Assembly: GCA_016703785.1 (NCBI GenBank)
Contig: JADJBM010000027.1
Coordinates: forward strand, 1-16,097
Length of the DNA stretch: 16,097 nucleotides
Direction: 5' to 3'
DNA from: Betaproteobacteria bacterium
GTDB lineage: Bacteria; Pseudomonadota; Gammaproteobacteria; Burkholderiales; Rhodocyclaceae
Position 1 is the stretch's first letter, and the number at the start of each line of letters is the position of its first letter. Below are positions 1 through 9,487 of this stretch, in pieces. The position numbers and the translations under genes were made by a program. Below the pieces are notes generated by a model. It searched no databases. It saw nothing but the letters and a program-made list of their open reading frames with translations, and was not told the DNA's origin.

Positions 1-230
1 GCAAAGGCGAGCTGCTTGCCTTTCTCGGCGTTACCGCCGAGGGGCCCGTCGAGCGCCTTCTTCACCGGCGGCCGCGTGGCGACCTTGCCGCAGGCTTGCG
101 AGTAGCTCAGGCAGGGAAAGGCCGAGTAGTCCGGCGGTGCCTGCGGGCCGGCCACCCCCTGGGCGCCGGCCGTCGCGGCGAAAGTCAGCCCCGGCAGGAC
201 GGCGGCCAGGATGCGGATGGTGCGTTTCAT
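1..230 (-). CDS. SoxX-like periplasmic c-type cytochrome, N-terminal part (runs off the left edge)
   Basis: About 76 residues are visible from the ATG at 228-230; the rest lies outside the window. A signal peptide (MKRTIRILAAVLPGL then a small-residue stretch ending near TAGAQ) indicates export. The mature start contains a segment with two cysteines (FPCLSYSQAC). It then reads GPLGGNAEKGKQLAF, which resembles the stretch just before the CxxCH haem motif in SoxX-type monohaem cytochromes. The haem motif itself would lie beyond base 1, so the cytochrome call is inference. The start lies 12 nt after the stop of the upstream barrel gene, so it is the fifth visible gene of the same operon. If it is SoxX-like it would carry electrons in the periplasm, perhaps in sulphur oxidation. 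Any other small periplasmic cytochrome c remains possible. Confidence 0.55.
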   Translation of the reverse strand, partial: MKRTIRILAAVLPGLTFAATAGAQGVAGPQAPPDYSAFPCLSYSQACGKVATRPPVKKALDGPLGGNAEKGKQLAF

Positions 231-242
231 CACCCGTTCCGC

Positions 243-1722
243 TCAGAACTGGTGGGTGAGTTGCACGCCGAAGCGGGCACCGACGGCACCGGTGACGATG
301 CCGGCGTTGTTCGTCGCGCGCGCCCGGAAGGCGGCCGAGGGTCCGACGGTCACCGGATTCGGCGCATCGGCGTCGCGCGGCTCGATGTTGAAGGTCAGGC
401 GCGTCGCCGGCGAGTAGTTGTAGTTCACCGCGAAGGTGAGCTGCTTGATGACGCGTTCGTCGGCATCGTTCCAGAGTGCGGTGCCGATGGTCTTGTAGAG
501 CACGTCGTGCTGCGCGTAGCGCACGCCGAAGTTCCACTTGTCGTTGAGGTACCAGCCGTAGTCCAGCGTCAGGCCGCGCGCCTTGTTGCCCTTTTCCGCG
601 GCGATCTGGATCTGGCCGCCGAAGGCACCGTCAACCACGTTGCCGGTCGGCGTGTAGAAGATCATGCCGTTGGCGTACATCAGGTCGAGGCCGAGGCGGT
701 GCTTGCCGCGCCCTTCGCCGAAGATCTCGCCGAGCGCCTTGATGCCGAAGCCGTGGCGCGTGAAGTCGAAATCGCTGCTGTGGTCGCCGGCGGCGTTGAT
801 CTGGAAGTTGCGCGTGCCGCGCTGCTGGTAGACATAGCCCTTGACGCCGTGCTTGTTCGGCCCCTTGCCGCCGGGCAGGTCGTACTCGGTGGAGAAGTAG
901 AGGTTGAGGTCCTTCTCGCTGTTGTAGTCCCTCACGCTGTGGATGCCGCTGCCGTTGCCGACCATGACGGCGTAGGTGTGTGTCCACTTGCCGGTCTTGA
1001 AGGCGTCGAAGAACTGGATGCCCCAGTCGCGGCCGGCATCGGCGTCCCAACCGCTGTACGAGGCGGAGCCGGCGCCGTAGCTCTGGCCGGGGATCGGCGT
1101 CGTGCCCTTGGTGTTGGTATGGACGAACTTCTCGGTCTGCACGCGGGCGATGAAGTCGGTCGGCCACATGTAGCTGTTCGCATCGACCGCCTGGTACAGC
1201 TCCTCCGGGCCGGGCTTGCGCATCAGGCCGGCGCGCACGCGCACGCCGGGGATGTAGCTGAAGGTCATGGTCGCGTCGGTCAGGCTGACGACATGGTCGC
1301 GCGAGGTGTCGAGCGGCTCGTAGTTGGCGGCGTTCTGACCGAAGTTCGCCATCAGGAAGTAGTTGATCTTGCCGGGAATGAGATTGCCGCGCAGTCCGAT
1401 GGCGAGGTTGTCGAGGTTGAAGCCGGCATTCTTGTCGCGCAGCTCGGGCCCAACGCGGCACAGCGCGTTGTAGGAACCGTTGAGCAGGCCGTGGGCCGTC
1501 GTTGCTGCTGCCGGTGCCGGGATTGACCAGTCCCTGCATCTTGTCGCAGCCGTAAAGATTGGTGTAGGACACCTGTGCCACGCCGAAGACGCGGTGCGTG
1601 CTGCTCGGCGGCTCCATCGCCTGCCCCATGACCCAGTCCGCCGCGGCCGCCTGACCGGACAGGCCCAGCGCCGCGAACGCCGCGGCCAGCGATACCATCG
1701 ATTTTGTTTTGTCGGTTCTCAT
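243..1722 (-). CDS. Outer-membrane beta-barrel (porin-like) protein, one frameshift
   Basis: The ATG at 1720-1722 follows a strong GGGAGGAG ribosome site. A signal peptide (residues 1-27, ending GQAAAA) precedes a mature chain beginning DWVMGQAM. Frame is lost after about residue 76 (GTGSSNDG) at the GGG run 1493-1495. Removing one base gives a continuous 492-residue protein in which HGLLNGSYNALCRVG joins directly to the downstream frame. The body shows alternating polar/aromatic strands (for example YANGMIFYTPTG and GVRYAQHDVLY) and ends GVQLTHQF. The C-terminal phenylalanine is typical of BAM-assembled outer-membrane barrels. A stretch around LIPGKINYFLMANFGQNAAN has the look of Gram-negative porins of the phosphate-selective type, but I do not recognise the exact family or substrate. 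It sits within an operon of haem proteins, so a role linked to periplasmic electron transfer or substrate entry is possible. The function is unknown. Confidence 0.75.
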
Positions 1723-1749
1723 GTTTTCTCCTCCCAGAGCTGGTTTCTT

Positions 1750-1953
1750 TTATGAACAGCAGTTTTCTTCCTTGACGCCGGCCTTCTTCAGGAAAAAGGC
1801 CAGCGGGCAGAATCGGGTGAGCCCGCTTTGCGCCAGGTTGAGCCCGACGAAGGCCGGCAGTGCGATCCAGTAGGGATGCACGTAATGCGACAGCGCCAGG
1901 CCCAGCAGCACCATCAGTCCGGCGACGAGATGCACGATGCGATCGACTGTCAT
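1750..1953 (-). CDS. DUF2892 (YgaP-like membrane domain) small inner-membrane protein
   Basis: This 67-residue protein starts at the ATG 1951-1953 behind a strong GGAGGAAA ribosome site. It has two hydrophobic helices (about residues 8-22 and 28-42). These are followed by NLAQSGLTRFCPLAFFLKKAGVK, the signature of the DUF2892 / YgaP transmembrane family, where the FCP cysteine is usual. In some bacteria this domain is fused to rhodanese, and free-standing copies are often found near sulphur-metabolism genes. The biochemical role is not settled. The tail ends ENCCS, giving a vicinal cysteine pair, a possible metal, thiol or persulphide site. It lies 30 nt after the cytochrome gene and 27 nt before the barrel gene, so it is probably co-transcribed with both. 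Confidence 0.85.
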   Translation of the reverse strand: MTVDRIVHLVAGLMVLLGLALSHYVHPYWIALPAFVGLNLAQSGLTRFCPLAFFLKKAGVKEENCCS

Positions 1954-1983
1954 GTTTCCTCCGAGCGTATGTGTCGTGCGAAG

Positions 1984-2571
1984 TTATTTCTTCAGCCGCG
2001 CCGACATGCCGGGCTGGCCGCGGAAGTGGGCATGGCAGGTGACGCAGCCGCCCGTGATGGCGCCAAGCTGCTGGGCGGCCGTGCCCATGTCGCCCTTCTC
2101 GGCTGCCTCGGCCAGGCGGATGGCGCCGACCTCGATGATGTCCTCCATGGCAGGCAGGAGGGAGAGGTCCTTGCTCGTGACCTTCTCCAGCGGCAGGTAG
2201 GGCAGCATGCCGCCGCGCGGCAGGCGATGGTTGGCCAGGCGGCGCGCCGCTTCGGAGGCGAGGTCGCCATTGTCGGTGGCTATCGCCACGGCGATGGCCT
2301 GGTAGTCGGCGAGGATTTCCGCCATCACCTGGCGCAGGGTCAGCGTCTCGCTGTGGCGCGAATGCTTGAGGGCGATCTTGACGAGGAACTGCTTGATCTC
2401 CGGCGACAGCGCCTTGGCCTTCTCCAGGCGCCCGCGCCATGCCTGCTTCTGCATGATTTCCGATCCGCGCTGCATGTCCGCCTTGGACGGCGCCTGCGCC
2501 CATGCCGCCCCGCCCAATCCCAGGCCAAGCGCCACGACCGCTGCAACGACACCCCGTTTTGCTGTTCTCAT
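1984..2571 (-). CDS. Periplasmic monohaem cytochrome, four-helix cytochrome c' type
   Basis: 195 residues start at the ATG 2569-2571 with an AAGGGAA ribosome site. A signal peptide (MRTAKRG then a hydrophobic core, cleavage near AWA-Q at residue 25) gives a periplasmic protein. The only haem motif is CVTCH at residues 176-180, close to the C terminus and followed by AHFRGQPG. The rest is predicted helix rich. A single C-terminal CxxCH on a helical chain is the layout of class II cytochromes (cytochrome c' and relatives). Members bind NO or transfer electrons; which applies here cannot be told. The chain is longer than classical cytochrome c' (about 125-150 mature residues), with an extra N-terminal region. 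It is the second gene of the minus-strand operon, 32 nt after the DUF3365 gene. The reading frame is intact. Confidence 0.78.
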   Translation of the reverse strand: MRTAKRGVVAAVVALGLGLGGAAWAQAPSKADMQRGSEIMQKQAWRGRLEKAKALSPEIKQFLVKIALKHSRHSETLTLRQVMAEILADYQAIAVAIATDNGDLASEAARRLANHRLPRGGMLPYLPLEKVTSKDLSLLPAMEDIIEVGAIRLAEAAEKGDMGTAAQQLGAITGGCVTCHAHFRGQPGMSARLKK

Positions 2572-2603
2572 TTACGTGTTCCCTTTTCGTATGGATAAAA
2601 AAG

Positions 2604-3373
2604 TCAGTCTTTCACCGCGATGGTCACGCTCATCAGGCCGATGAGGTCACCGTTCTCCAGGCCGTCCTTCTCGAAGTTGACGATGTCCAGCTCGCCCTTC
2701 GGCTTGCCGTGGCAGGGCAGGCAGGGCGGCATCAGGCGGATCGGCTCGATGTGGCGGTAGACGGTCTGCTTGCCCCACTGGGCGGTGGACATCAGCGGCT
2801 TGTTCTCGCCGTGGCCGGCCTTGATGTAGTGCTCCATCGCGGCGCGCTCGGTGTCGTCGGGCACGTTCACCGGCTGCGGTAGGCGCGGCCGGGCTGCTTG
2901 ATGACGATGCCGGTCTTGGCCGTGAACACCTGGCCCATCTCGCGCTCCCACTTCGCCGGCAGGAAGTTCTTCCAGCCGACGCCCTTGGTGTTGATGCGGT
3001 CCTGGTTGTTGTCCATGACCTGGCGCCCGGCCCAGATGAGCTTTTCGAACAGGCGCTTCTGGTTCGGCGTGGCGTCGATCATTTCCGGCTCGAGCGCGGC
3101 GCGCCATTGCGTCTCGAACACTTCGCCGGAGAAACCCTTGTCGCCCAGGCTGGGATCGACGAACTTGCCGGCGTAGGCGAAGATGATCAGCCGCGCGGCG
3201 ATGACCGACCGCGCCAGCTTCTCCGCCGTCGACTTGGCCTCGGCGCGCGGGATCTTTTCGATGAAGAAGGACTCCGGGAACCCGCCCTTGGCGCGCGCGC
3301 CCACCTGCTCGGCCGCAGCCGGCAAGGACGTCAACAGAAACAGGGCGGCGAGCGCAGCGACGCGTATGGTCAT
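2604..3373 (-). CDS. DUF3365 (Tll0287-like) haem-binding periplasmic protein, one frameshift
   Basis: The ATG at 3371-3373 follows a GAAGGGGA ribosome site. A signal peptide (MTIRVAALAALFLLTSLPAAA) is followed by a helical sensor-like segment and then, near the C terminus, MPPCLPCHGKPKGELD with a CxxCH haem motif. The pattern CLPCHGxPKG, then NGDLIGLMSVTI, is characteristic of DUF3365. Frame is lost near 2870-2880: the first frame ends KQPGRAYRSR, and the other frame continues PVNVPDDTERAAMEHY. Adding one base there gives one 256-residue protein. DUF3365 domains occur alone or as the extracytoplasmic part of sensor kinases and cyclases, where they are thought to bind haem c and sense redox state or ligands. 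As the first gene of this operon and immediately divergent from a two-component pair, it could be an accessory sensor or an electron carrier. That link is inference. Confidence 0.78.
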
Positions 3374-3492
3374 TTCTTTCCCCTTCTTGTGTTATGTTTT
3401 TCGGCACGTGAAGTTTGGGGAGTAGCGGTTTCCGCGCTGTTGCAGGAGGGCCGCAATTGTTACAAGTTGTTACAAGGGGAGTGATCCAGGGA
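3374..3492. promoter_or_regulatory. Divergent intergenic region between the cytochrome operon and the two-component genes
   Basis: These 119 bases separate the DUF3365 start (3373) from the response-regulator start (3493) and must hold promoters for both directions. The part nearest the operon is unusually AT rich for this genome (around 3374-3415). An AACATAAC stretch on the minus strand could serve as a weak -10 element, but no convincing -35 accompanies it, which fits an activator-dependent promoter. The tandem TTGTTACAA copies lie at the regulator end. Confidence 0.5.
3457..3475 (+). promoter_or_regulatory. Tandem TTGTTACAA repeat, candidate OmpR-family operator
   Basis: Two exact copies of TTGTTACAA occupy 3457-3465 and 3467-3475, one base apart, giving a repeat pitch of 10 bp, about one helical turn. 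Each copy is itself a near-palindrome (TTGT-T-ACAA). Head-to-tail half-sites at 10-11 bp pitch are what winged-helix regulators of the OmpR/PhoB family bind as dimers, and such a regulator is encoded 17 nt downstream. The site lies between the two divergent units, so it could control the operon, the regulator itself, or both. Confidence 0.55.
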
Positions 3493-4198
3493 ATGGCTGA
3501 ATGCCGCGGTCGCATACTGGTGGTGGACGACGACGAGGGCCTGCGCGACCTGCTGGTGCGCTATCTCGCCGACAACGGATATGAGTCGGCGGGCGTCGCC
3601 GAAGGTCGCGCGATGAAGCAGCACCTGGCCGCCCATCCCGTCGACCTCATCCTGCTCGATGTCATGCTGCCGGGCGAGGACGGGCTCACGCTCGCGCGTG
3701 ATCTGGGCACCCACGGCGGCCCGCCGATCATCATGCTTTCGGCGCGCGGCGAGGAGGTCGACCGCATCGTCGGCCTGGAAGTCGGCGCCGACGATTACCT
3801 GCCGAAGCCCTTCAGCCACCGCGAGTTGCTGGCGCGCGTGGCGGCGGTGCTGCGGCGCCGGCAGCCGGTTGCACCCAGCGGGCGCATCCGTCGCTTCGGC
3901 CCCTTCGAGGTCGATCTCGACGCACACCGCCTGATGCGCAACAACGAGGAAGTCGACATCTCCGGCGCGGAATTCGCCCTGCTCAAGGTGCTGCTGGAAA
4001 ATCCCGACCGCGTGCTCGGCCGCGATGCCCTGGTCGAACTGCTCAAGGGCTACGAGCGCGCCCTTCGACCGCATGGTCGACGTGCGCGTCACGCGCCTGC
4101 GCCGCAAGATCGAGCCCGATCCGGCGCACCCGGTCTACCTGCGCACCATCTGGGGCGAGGGCTACCTCTTCTCGCCCGGCGGCACTCGTCGGCCATGA
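3493..4198 (+). CDS. OmpR-family response regulator, one frameshift
   Basis: The receiver domain (residues 1-120) has the acidic pair D12-D13, phospho-acceptor D56 (DLILLDVMLPGEDG), S83 and K105 (DDYLPKPF). The C-terminal half is a winged-helix DNA-binding domain (FGPFEVDLDAHRLM, then GAEFALLKVLLENP). Frame is lost after GYERA at the CCC run 4061-4063. Removing one C gives FDRMVDVRVTRLRRKIE and then RTIWGEGYLFSPGG, the canonical OmpR recognition helix and wing, for a total of 234 residues (OmpR 239). I chose the ATG at 3493 because it follows an AGGGGAG site and gives the normal N terminus; GTG 3481 is in frame but poorly spaced. The stop overlaps the kinase start (ATGA). The likely targets are the divergent cytochrome/porin operon, through the TTGTTACAA repeat. 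Confidence 0.85.
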
Positions 4199-5510
4199 TT
4201 GCGCCGCAAACGCTATTCGGACGCACCGCGCTGGTCATCGCGCTGGTCTCCTTCGCCTTCCAGATCTTCACCATCGCCGTCATCACCTACTTCGCCCTGA
4301 TTCCGCTGGGGCGGCATGCCACCAGCGATTTCGCCGCGCTGCTGGTGGATACGGCCCAGGCCTGGCAGGCCGAACCGGTTTCCGAGCGGCCCTGGTTGCA
4401 GGAGCGCATCGGCCGTCTGCACCGCATCCAGGTGCAGGACCCGCCCGGCGAGACGGCCGGCTTCACGCGCCTGCTGCCTTATTTCCAGCTGCTCGAAGCG
4501 TCCCTCGGCACCCGCACCGGAGCGGTCATCGAATTGCGCGCCAGCCGTGGCGAGGATGGCGAGAAGTGGTACTGGGCGGACCTGCCCGCGGCCGGCGCAA
4601 CCGTGCGCGTCGGCTTCCCCGCCAGCCGCATCGATGTGCAGCCCTGGCTCGCCATGGTGCTGATTCTGTCGGTGGGCACCGTCGTCACGCTGATCACATC
4701 TGCCTGGCTGGCGCGCTGGCTGATCGATCCCCTCTCGCGGCTTGCTGCGGCGACGCAGCACATCGGCAAGGGCCAGCGTCCCGAATCGCTGCCGGAAACC
4801 GGACCGGCGGAACTCGCCACCCTGGCGCGCGAATTCAACCGCATGGGCGTGCAGGTGGAAGAACTGCTGGCCAACCGCACCACCCTGCTGGCGGGCATCT
4901 CGCACGACCTGCGCACGCCGCTGGCGCGCATCCAGCTGGCGCTCGGCATGCTCTCGGAAAACCCGAGCGCGACCTCCTCGATCGCGTCCTGCACGACGTC
5001 GAGGGAATGAACCAGCTGATCGCCCGCTGCCTGGAGGTGAGCCGCGATTTCGCCGAGCAGGACTCGGTCGAACTCGACCTGTGCGACCTGCTGGCGGAAG
5101 TCGCCGGGGAGTTCACCGGCGCCGGCGCCGACATCCGCGGCCGCAAGGGGCCGGACTGCCACCTGCGCGTGCGGCCGCTGGCACTCAAGCGCATCCTCTC
5201 GAACCTGGTCGACAACGCGCTGCGCTACGGCGGCGAGCAGCCCGTGGACATCGAATACCGCATCGAGGAAAACAGTGCCGAGATCTGCGTGCTGGATCGC
5301 GGGCCGGGCATTCCGGAAGAGGAACGCGAGGCCGTGTTCCGCCCCTTCTACCGGCTGGAGCCCTCGCGCAGCAGCCGCACCGGGGGCAGCGGCCTGGGGC
5401 TGGCCATCGTGCGGCAGTTGGCCACGGCAAACGGCTGGACGGTCGGCCTAGAGGCGCGGCCCGGCGGCGGCACGGTGGCCTGCGTGCGCGTGCCCCTGGA
5501 AGAAAAGTAG
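4195..5510 (+). CDS. EnvZ-like sensor histidine kinase, one frameshift
   Basis: The protein starts at the ATG overlapping the regulator stop. Domain order: TM1 (about residues 11-36), periplasmic segment (about 37-150), TM2 (about 151-170), HAMP (about 171-222) and a HisKA domain with ISHDLRTPLARIQLAL, where H237 is the phosphorylated histidine. An HATPase domain follows, with N box NLVDNALRYGG, G1 box DRGPGIP, F box FRPFYRLE and G2 box GGSGLGLAIVRQLA. Frame is lost at the CCC run 4962-4964. Adding one C restores GMLSENPERDLLDRVLHDVEG and gives 438 residues, close to EnvZ. The HisKA sequence is closest in style to EnvZ. The periplasmic signal is unknown; the neighbouring DUF3365 haem protein is a possible partner (inference). 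The stop TAG directly abuts the end of the convergent aminotransferase gene. Confidence 0.85.
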
Positions 5511-6677
5511 TCAAACCGCCCGCAGCTTTTCGCCCGCCCGCGCCAGCGTGTCCTCGCTCTTGGCAAAGCAGAAGCGGATCACCCCATCGTCACATGCGTC
5601 GTGGCCATCGCGATAGAAGGCGGAGAAGGGAATCGCCGCCACGCCGTACTCTTTCGTCAGTCGCTCGACGAAGGCGCGATCCGGCTCGTTGGAGATGGCG
5701 TCGTAGCGCACCGACTGGAAGTAGGTGCCCGGACAGGGCAGCAGTTCGAAGCGCGAGCCCTCGAGTTGCTTGCGGAAGAAGTCGCGCTTCTCCTGATAGA
5801 AGTCGGCGAGGCCGAGATAGCGTTCCTTGTCCTGCATGAACTCCGCCAGCGCCAGTTGCATCGGGTGGTTCACGCAGAAGACGACGAACTGGTGCGCCTT
5901 GCGGAACTCCGCCATCAGCTCGCGCGGCGCCAGGCAATAGGCGATCTTCCAGCCGGTGACATGGTAGGTCTTGCCGAACGAGGAGACGACGAAGCTGCGC
6001 TCCGCCAGGCCCGGGTAGCGCACCACGCTCTCGTGACGGCGGTTGTCGAAGACGATGTGCTCGTACACCTCGTCGGATACGATCACGATATTGGTGCCGC
6101 GCACGAGCGCCTCCAGCGCCTGCATGTCCTCCGCCGTCCACACCGCACCGCTCGGGTTGTGCGGCGAGTTGATGATGATCATGCGCGTGCGTGGCGTAAT
6201 CAGTGCGCGCACCTGCTTCCCAGTCGGGACGGTAGTCCGGGAAAGTCAGCCGCGCGGCACGGCGCGCCCGCCGTTCAGTTCGATCGACGGCACATAGGAG
6301 TCGTACACCGGCTCGAAGACGATCACCTCGTCGCCCGGCCGCACCAGCGCCGCCACCGCCGTGAAGATGGCCTGCGTGGCGCCCGCCGTGACGGTGATCT
6401 CCTGCTCGACGTCGAAAGTCAGCCCGTAGAGCACGGCGACCTTTTCCGCGATGGCCTCGCGCAGGGGCAGTGCGCCGGCCATCAGCGCGTACTGGTTGGC
6501 GCCGGCGTGCATGTGCTTGGCGACCAGGTCGAACAGCGCCTGCGGCGCCGAGAAATCCGGGAAGCCCTGCGACAGGTTGAGGGCGCCGTGCTGCGCCGCC
6601 AGGCGCGACATGACGCTGAAGATGGTGGTGCCCACCCAGGGCAGGCGCGATTCGATGGGGGCGGGAAAATTCGGCAT
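5511..6677 (-). CDS. ybdL: PLP-dependent aminotransferase, methionine aminotransferase (YbdL-like), compensated double frameshift
   Basis: This is a fold-type I aminotransferase with LSQGFPDF near the N terminus, AGATQAIF, NSPHNPSG, SDEVYEHIVFD and the Schiff-base lysine in SSFGKTYHVTGWKI, then a C-terminal small domain. LSQGFPDF with the HQFVVFCVNHPMQLALAEFM region is typical of the YbdL / kynurenine-aminotransferase-like group, which prefers methionine and 4-methylthio-2-oxobutanoate. The frame is broken twice in a short stretch: one base missing near 6249-6257 and one extra near 6215. The linking peptide LTFPDYRPDWE lies in a third frame, and the two changes cancel, giving 388 residues (YbdL 386). 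I prefer ATG 6677 over the upstream GTG 6692. It is divergent from mtnA by about 50 bases, which supports a role in methylthio-compound salvage. General aromatic or glutamine transamination is an alternative. Confidence 0.78.
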
Positions 6678-6730
6678 GGGCAATTGTGCCACGGTGGGTG
6701 GCGGTTGGCAGTGGGATACAATCGGCGACC
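6678..6730. promoter_or_regulatory. Short divergent promoter region between the aminotransferase and mtnA
   Basis: Only 53 bases separate the two preferred start codons. A TACAAT hexamer (6716-6721) could be a -10 for mtnA. Its position would put transcription start at or within a few bases of the ATG 6731, and no Shine-Dalgarno sequence precedes that ATG, so mtnA may have a very short or absent leader. No good -35 hexamer is visible. Confidence 0.3.
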
Positions 6731-7783
<1,053 letters not shown>

Positions 7784-7787
<4 letters not shown>

Positions 7788-8422
7788 CGCAAACGGCCTG
7801 GCGCGAAGACATCGTCGCCGCCGCCCGCACCCTGGCGGCGCAGGGCCTCAACCGCGGCAGCGCCGGCAACGTCAGCACGCGCTGGCAGGACGGCTTCCTC
7901 GTCACCCCGACCGGCCTCGACTGCGAGGCGATGCAGCCGGGCGACATCGTGCCGATGGCCATGGACGGCAGCTGGCAGGGCGCGCGCCAGCCCTCCTCCG
8001 AGTGGCGCTTCCACCGCGACCTCTACGCCGCCCGCGCCGAGGCCGGCGCCATCGTCCACGCCCACGCGCCCTTCGCCACCGCGCTGGCCTGCATCGGCGC
8101 CGACATCCCGCCCTTCCACTACATGATCGCGCGCTTCGGCGGCAGCACCGTAAGATGCGCCGCCTATGCCACCTTCGGCACGCAGGCATTGTCCGATGCC
8201 GCGCTCGTTGCGCTCGACGGCCGCTGCGCCTGCCTGCTCGCCAACCACGGCATGCTGGTGTTCGGCCGCGACCTGCGCCAGGCGTTGGACCTGGCCGTCG
8301 AGTTCGAATCGCTGTGCGAGCAGTACTGGCGCGCCCTGCAGGTCGGCCGGCCGGTGCTGCTCGACGACGCGGAAATGGAAGTCGTGCTGGAGAAGTTCAG
8401 GACTTACGGGCAGCAGCGGTAG
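7784..8422 (+). CDS. ald2: Class II aldolase, FucA-like; probable methylthioribulose-1-phosphate aldolase (DHAP shunt)
   Basis: 212 residues, intact. The catalytic set of E. coli L-fuculose-1-phosphate aldolase is present at the same numbers: E73 (SSEWRFH), zinc ligands H92 and H94 (VHAHAPF), H155 (LLANHGML), Y113 (FHYMIARFGG) and a tyrosine at 208 (FRTYGQ; Y209 in FucA). GSAGNVSTRW and PTGLDCEAM form the phosphate-site region. FucA-type aldolases cleave ketose-1-phosphates to DHAP plus an aldehyde. Coupling to mtnA through an ATGA overlap makes methylthioribulose-1-phosphate the likely substrate, yielding DHAP and 2-(methylthio)acetaldehyde as in the DHAP shunt of Rhodospirillum rubrum and some E. 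coli. The alternative is the dehydratase MtnB, from the same superfamily, but the FucA-like spacing argues against it. The substrate is inferred from context. Confidence 0.75.
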
Positions 8423-8533
8423 TCGATTCGCCTTCCAGCGCGCGGCGCCGGCTTCGTTCCAGAGGCATTGCATGGCATTCGACGTTTGCCGGAGCGGGGC
8501 CGGACCGTACCACTTGCGCAATGCACGCGCGAC
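8423..8533. other. Convergent intergenic gap with no clear terminator
   Basis: This is 111 bases between the ends of the aldolase and LysR genes. I see no hairpin followed by a T run. A 7-bp inverted pair GCATTGC/GCAATGC exists with a loop of about 45 bases, too weak to call. Confidence 0.3.
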
Positions 8534-9454
8534 CTACCCCGTGGCCGCCTCGCCCAGCAGCCAGTCGACGAAAACACGCACCGACGGCCGCTCCGCGGCG
8601 TGCGCCGCGGTCGTGACGACATAGCGACCGCCGATGGCAACGCTGCGATCCCGTCCGAACGGCGCCACCCGCCTGCCCCCGTCGCGGTGCCGCTGCACCA
8701 GCAAATTCCCCCCGAGGGCGGCGCCGGCACCGTCGAGCGCCGCCTGGATGACCTGGTCGTAGTGGCCGAAGCTTAGCGTCGCGGCGGGCGCGGGCCCCGC
8801 CAGCTTCATCGCCTCGAGCCAGCGCGGCCAGTCGCTCCAGTGCTGGGGCATGTCGTCGGGGGCATACAGCAGCAGCGTGTGCCTGGCAAGATCCTCCGGC
8901 TTCTTCAGCGGCCGGTCGCGGCGCCTGAGCAGCTGCGGCGCACAGACCGGGAACAGCCGCTCGGTCATCAGCTCGATCGCCCCGGGCGGCAGCGTCCCGC
9001 CCGAGATGTGGCGCACGCCCACGTCGATCTGCTCGCGCTCGAGATTCACCACCCGGTTGGTGGCGGCCACGCGCACGCTGATGTCCGGATAGAGGGCGGC
9101 GAAGCGTGGCAGCCGCGGCACGACCCAGAACGAGGCGAAGGGAACGTTGGTGGTGATGGTCACCACGCCGCCGGCCGGTCCGGTTACCGCCTCGATGCCC
9201 CGATCGATCAGGCGCAGCGCCTCGCTCACGGATCGGTAGAGGGCCAGCCCGGCGTCGGTGAGTTCCAGTCCGCGGTGAATGCGATTGAACAGGCGCACCT
9301 CGAGCCGCGACTCGAGCAGCTTGATCTCGCGGCTGATGGCCGACTGGGTCAGGCTCAGTTCGTTCGCGGCGCGCGTGAAGCTCAGATGGCGTGCGGCCGC
9401 CTCGAAGCCCTTGAGCAGATCCAGGGAAAAGTGCAGCCGGCTCGGATTACCCAT
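8534..9454 (-). CDS. LysR-family transcriptional regulator, GcvA-like
   Basis: 306 residues from ATG 9454; the in-frame TTG 9460 upstream is less likely. The N-terminal helix-turn-helix reads FEAAARHLSFTRAANELSLTQSAISREIKLLESRL, quoted here only to place it at about residues 14-48, followed by RGLELTDAGLALY. The C-terminal two-lobed effector domain starts near VVTITTNVPFASFWVVPRLP and includes the IDVGVRHISGG stretch seen in GcvA/AmpR-type members. The frame is intact. It is transcribed away from the DUF2917 gene, a pairing I know as common in betaproteobacteria. The palindrome at 9474-9487 is a candidate binding site, so control of the DUF2917 gene and of itself is likely. The effector is unknown. 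Confidence 0.88.
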   Translation of the reverse strand: MGNPSRLHFSLDLLKGFEAAARHLSFTRAANELSLTQSAISREIKLLESRLEVRLFNRIHRGLELTDAGLALYRSVSEALRLIDRGIEAVTGPAGGVVTITTNVPFASFWVVPRLPRFAALYPDISVRVAATNRVVNLEREQIDVGVRHISGGTLPPGAIELMTERLFPVCAPQLLRRRDRPLKKPEDLARHTLLLYAPDDMPQHWSDWPRWLEAMKLAGPAPAATLSFGHYDQVIQAALDGAGAALGGNLLVQRHRDGGRRVAPFGRDRSVAIGGRYVVTTAAHAAERPSVRVFVDWLLGEAATG

Positions 9455-9473
9455 TCCCAAAACTCATGGATTG

Positions 9474-9487
9474 GATCAGAAATGATC
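9474..9487. promoter_or_regulatory. Inverted repeat GATCA-N4-TGATC, candidate LysR operator
   Basis: The perfect 5-bp arms GATCA and TGATC are separated by GAAA, within the divergent region of the LysR and DUF2917 genes and about 20 bases from the LysR start. LysR proteins usually bind dyads of this size in their divergent promoters. The dyad is short enough to occur by chance. Confidence 0.4.

Noticed and set aside
96..1526. 476-codon plus-strand open frame opposite the barrel gene
   Set aside because: The translation is low-complexity V/A/R-rich sequence, whereas the minus strand encodes a signal peptide and a barrel with a C-terminal phenylalanine.
4061..4063. Programmed frameshifting in the response regulator
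   Set aside because: There is no slippery heptamer or downstream structure that I can identify, and similar breaks occur across many unrelated genes, so sequence error is simpler.
8464..8525. Inverted pair GCATTGC/GCAATGC as a terminator after the aldolase gene
   Set aside because: The stem is 7 bp with a loop of about 45 bases and no T run; too weak.
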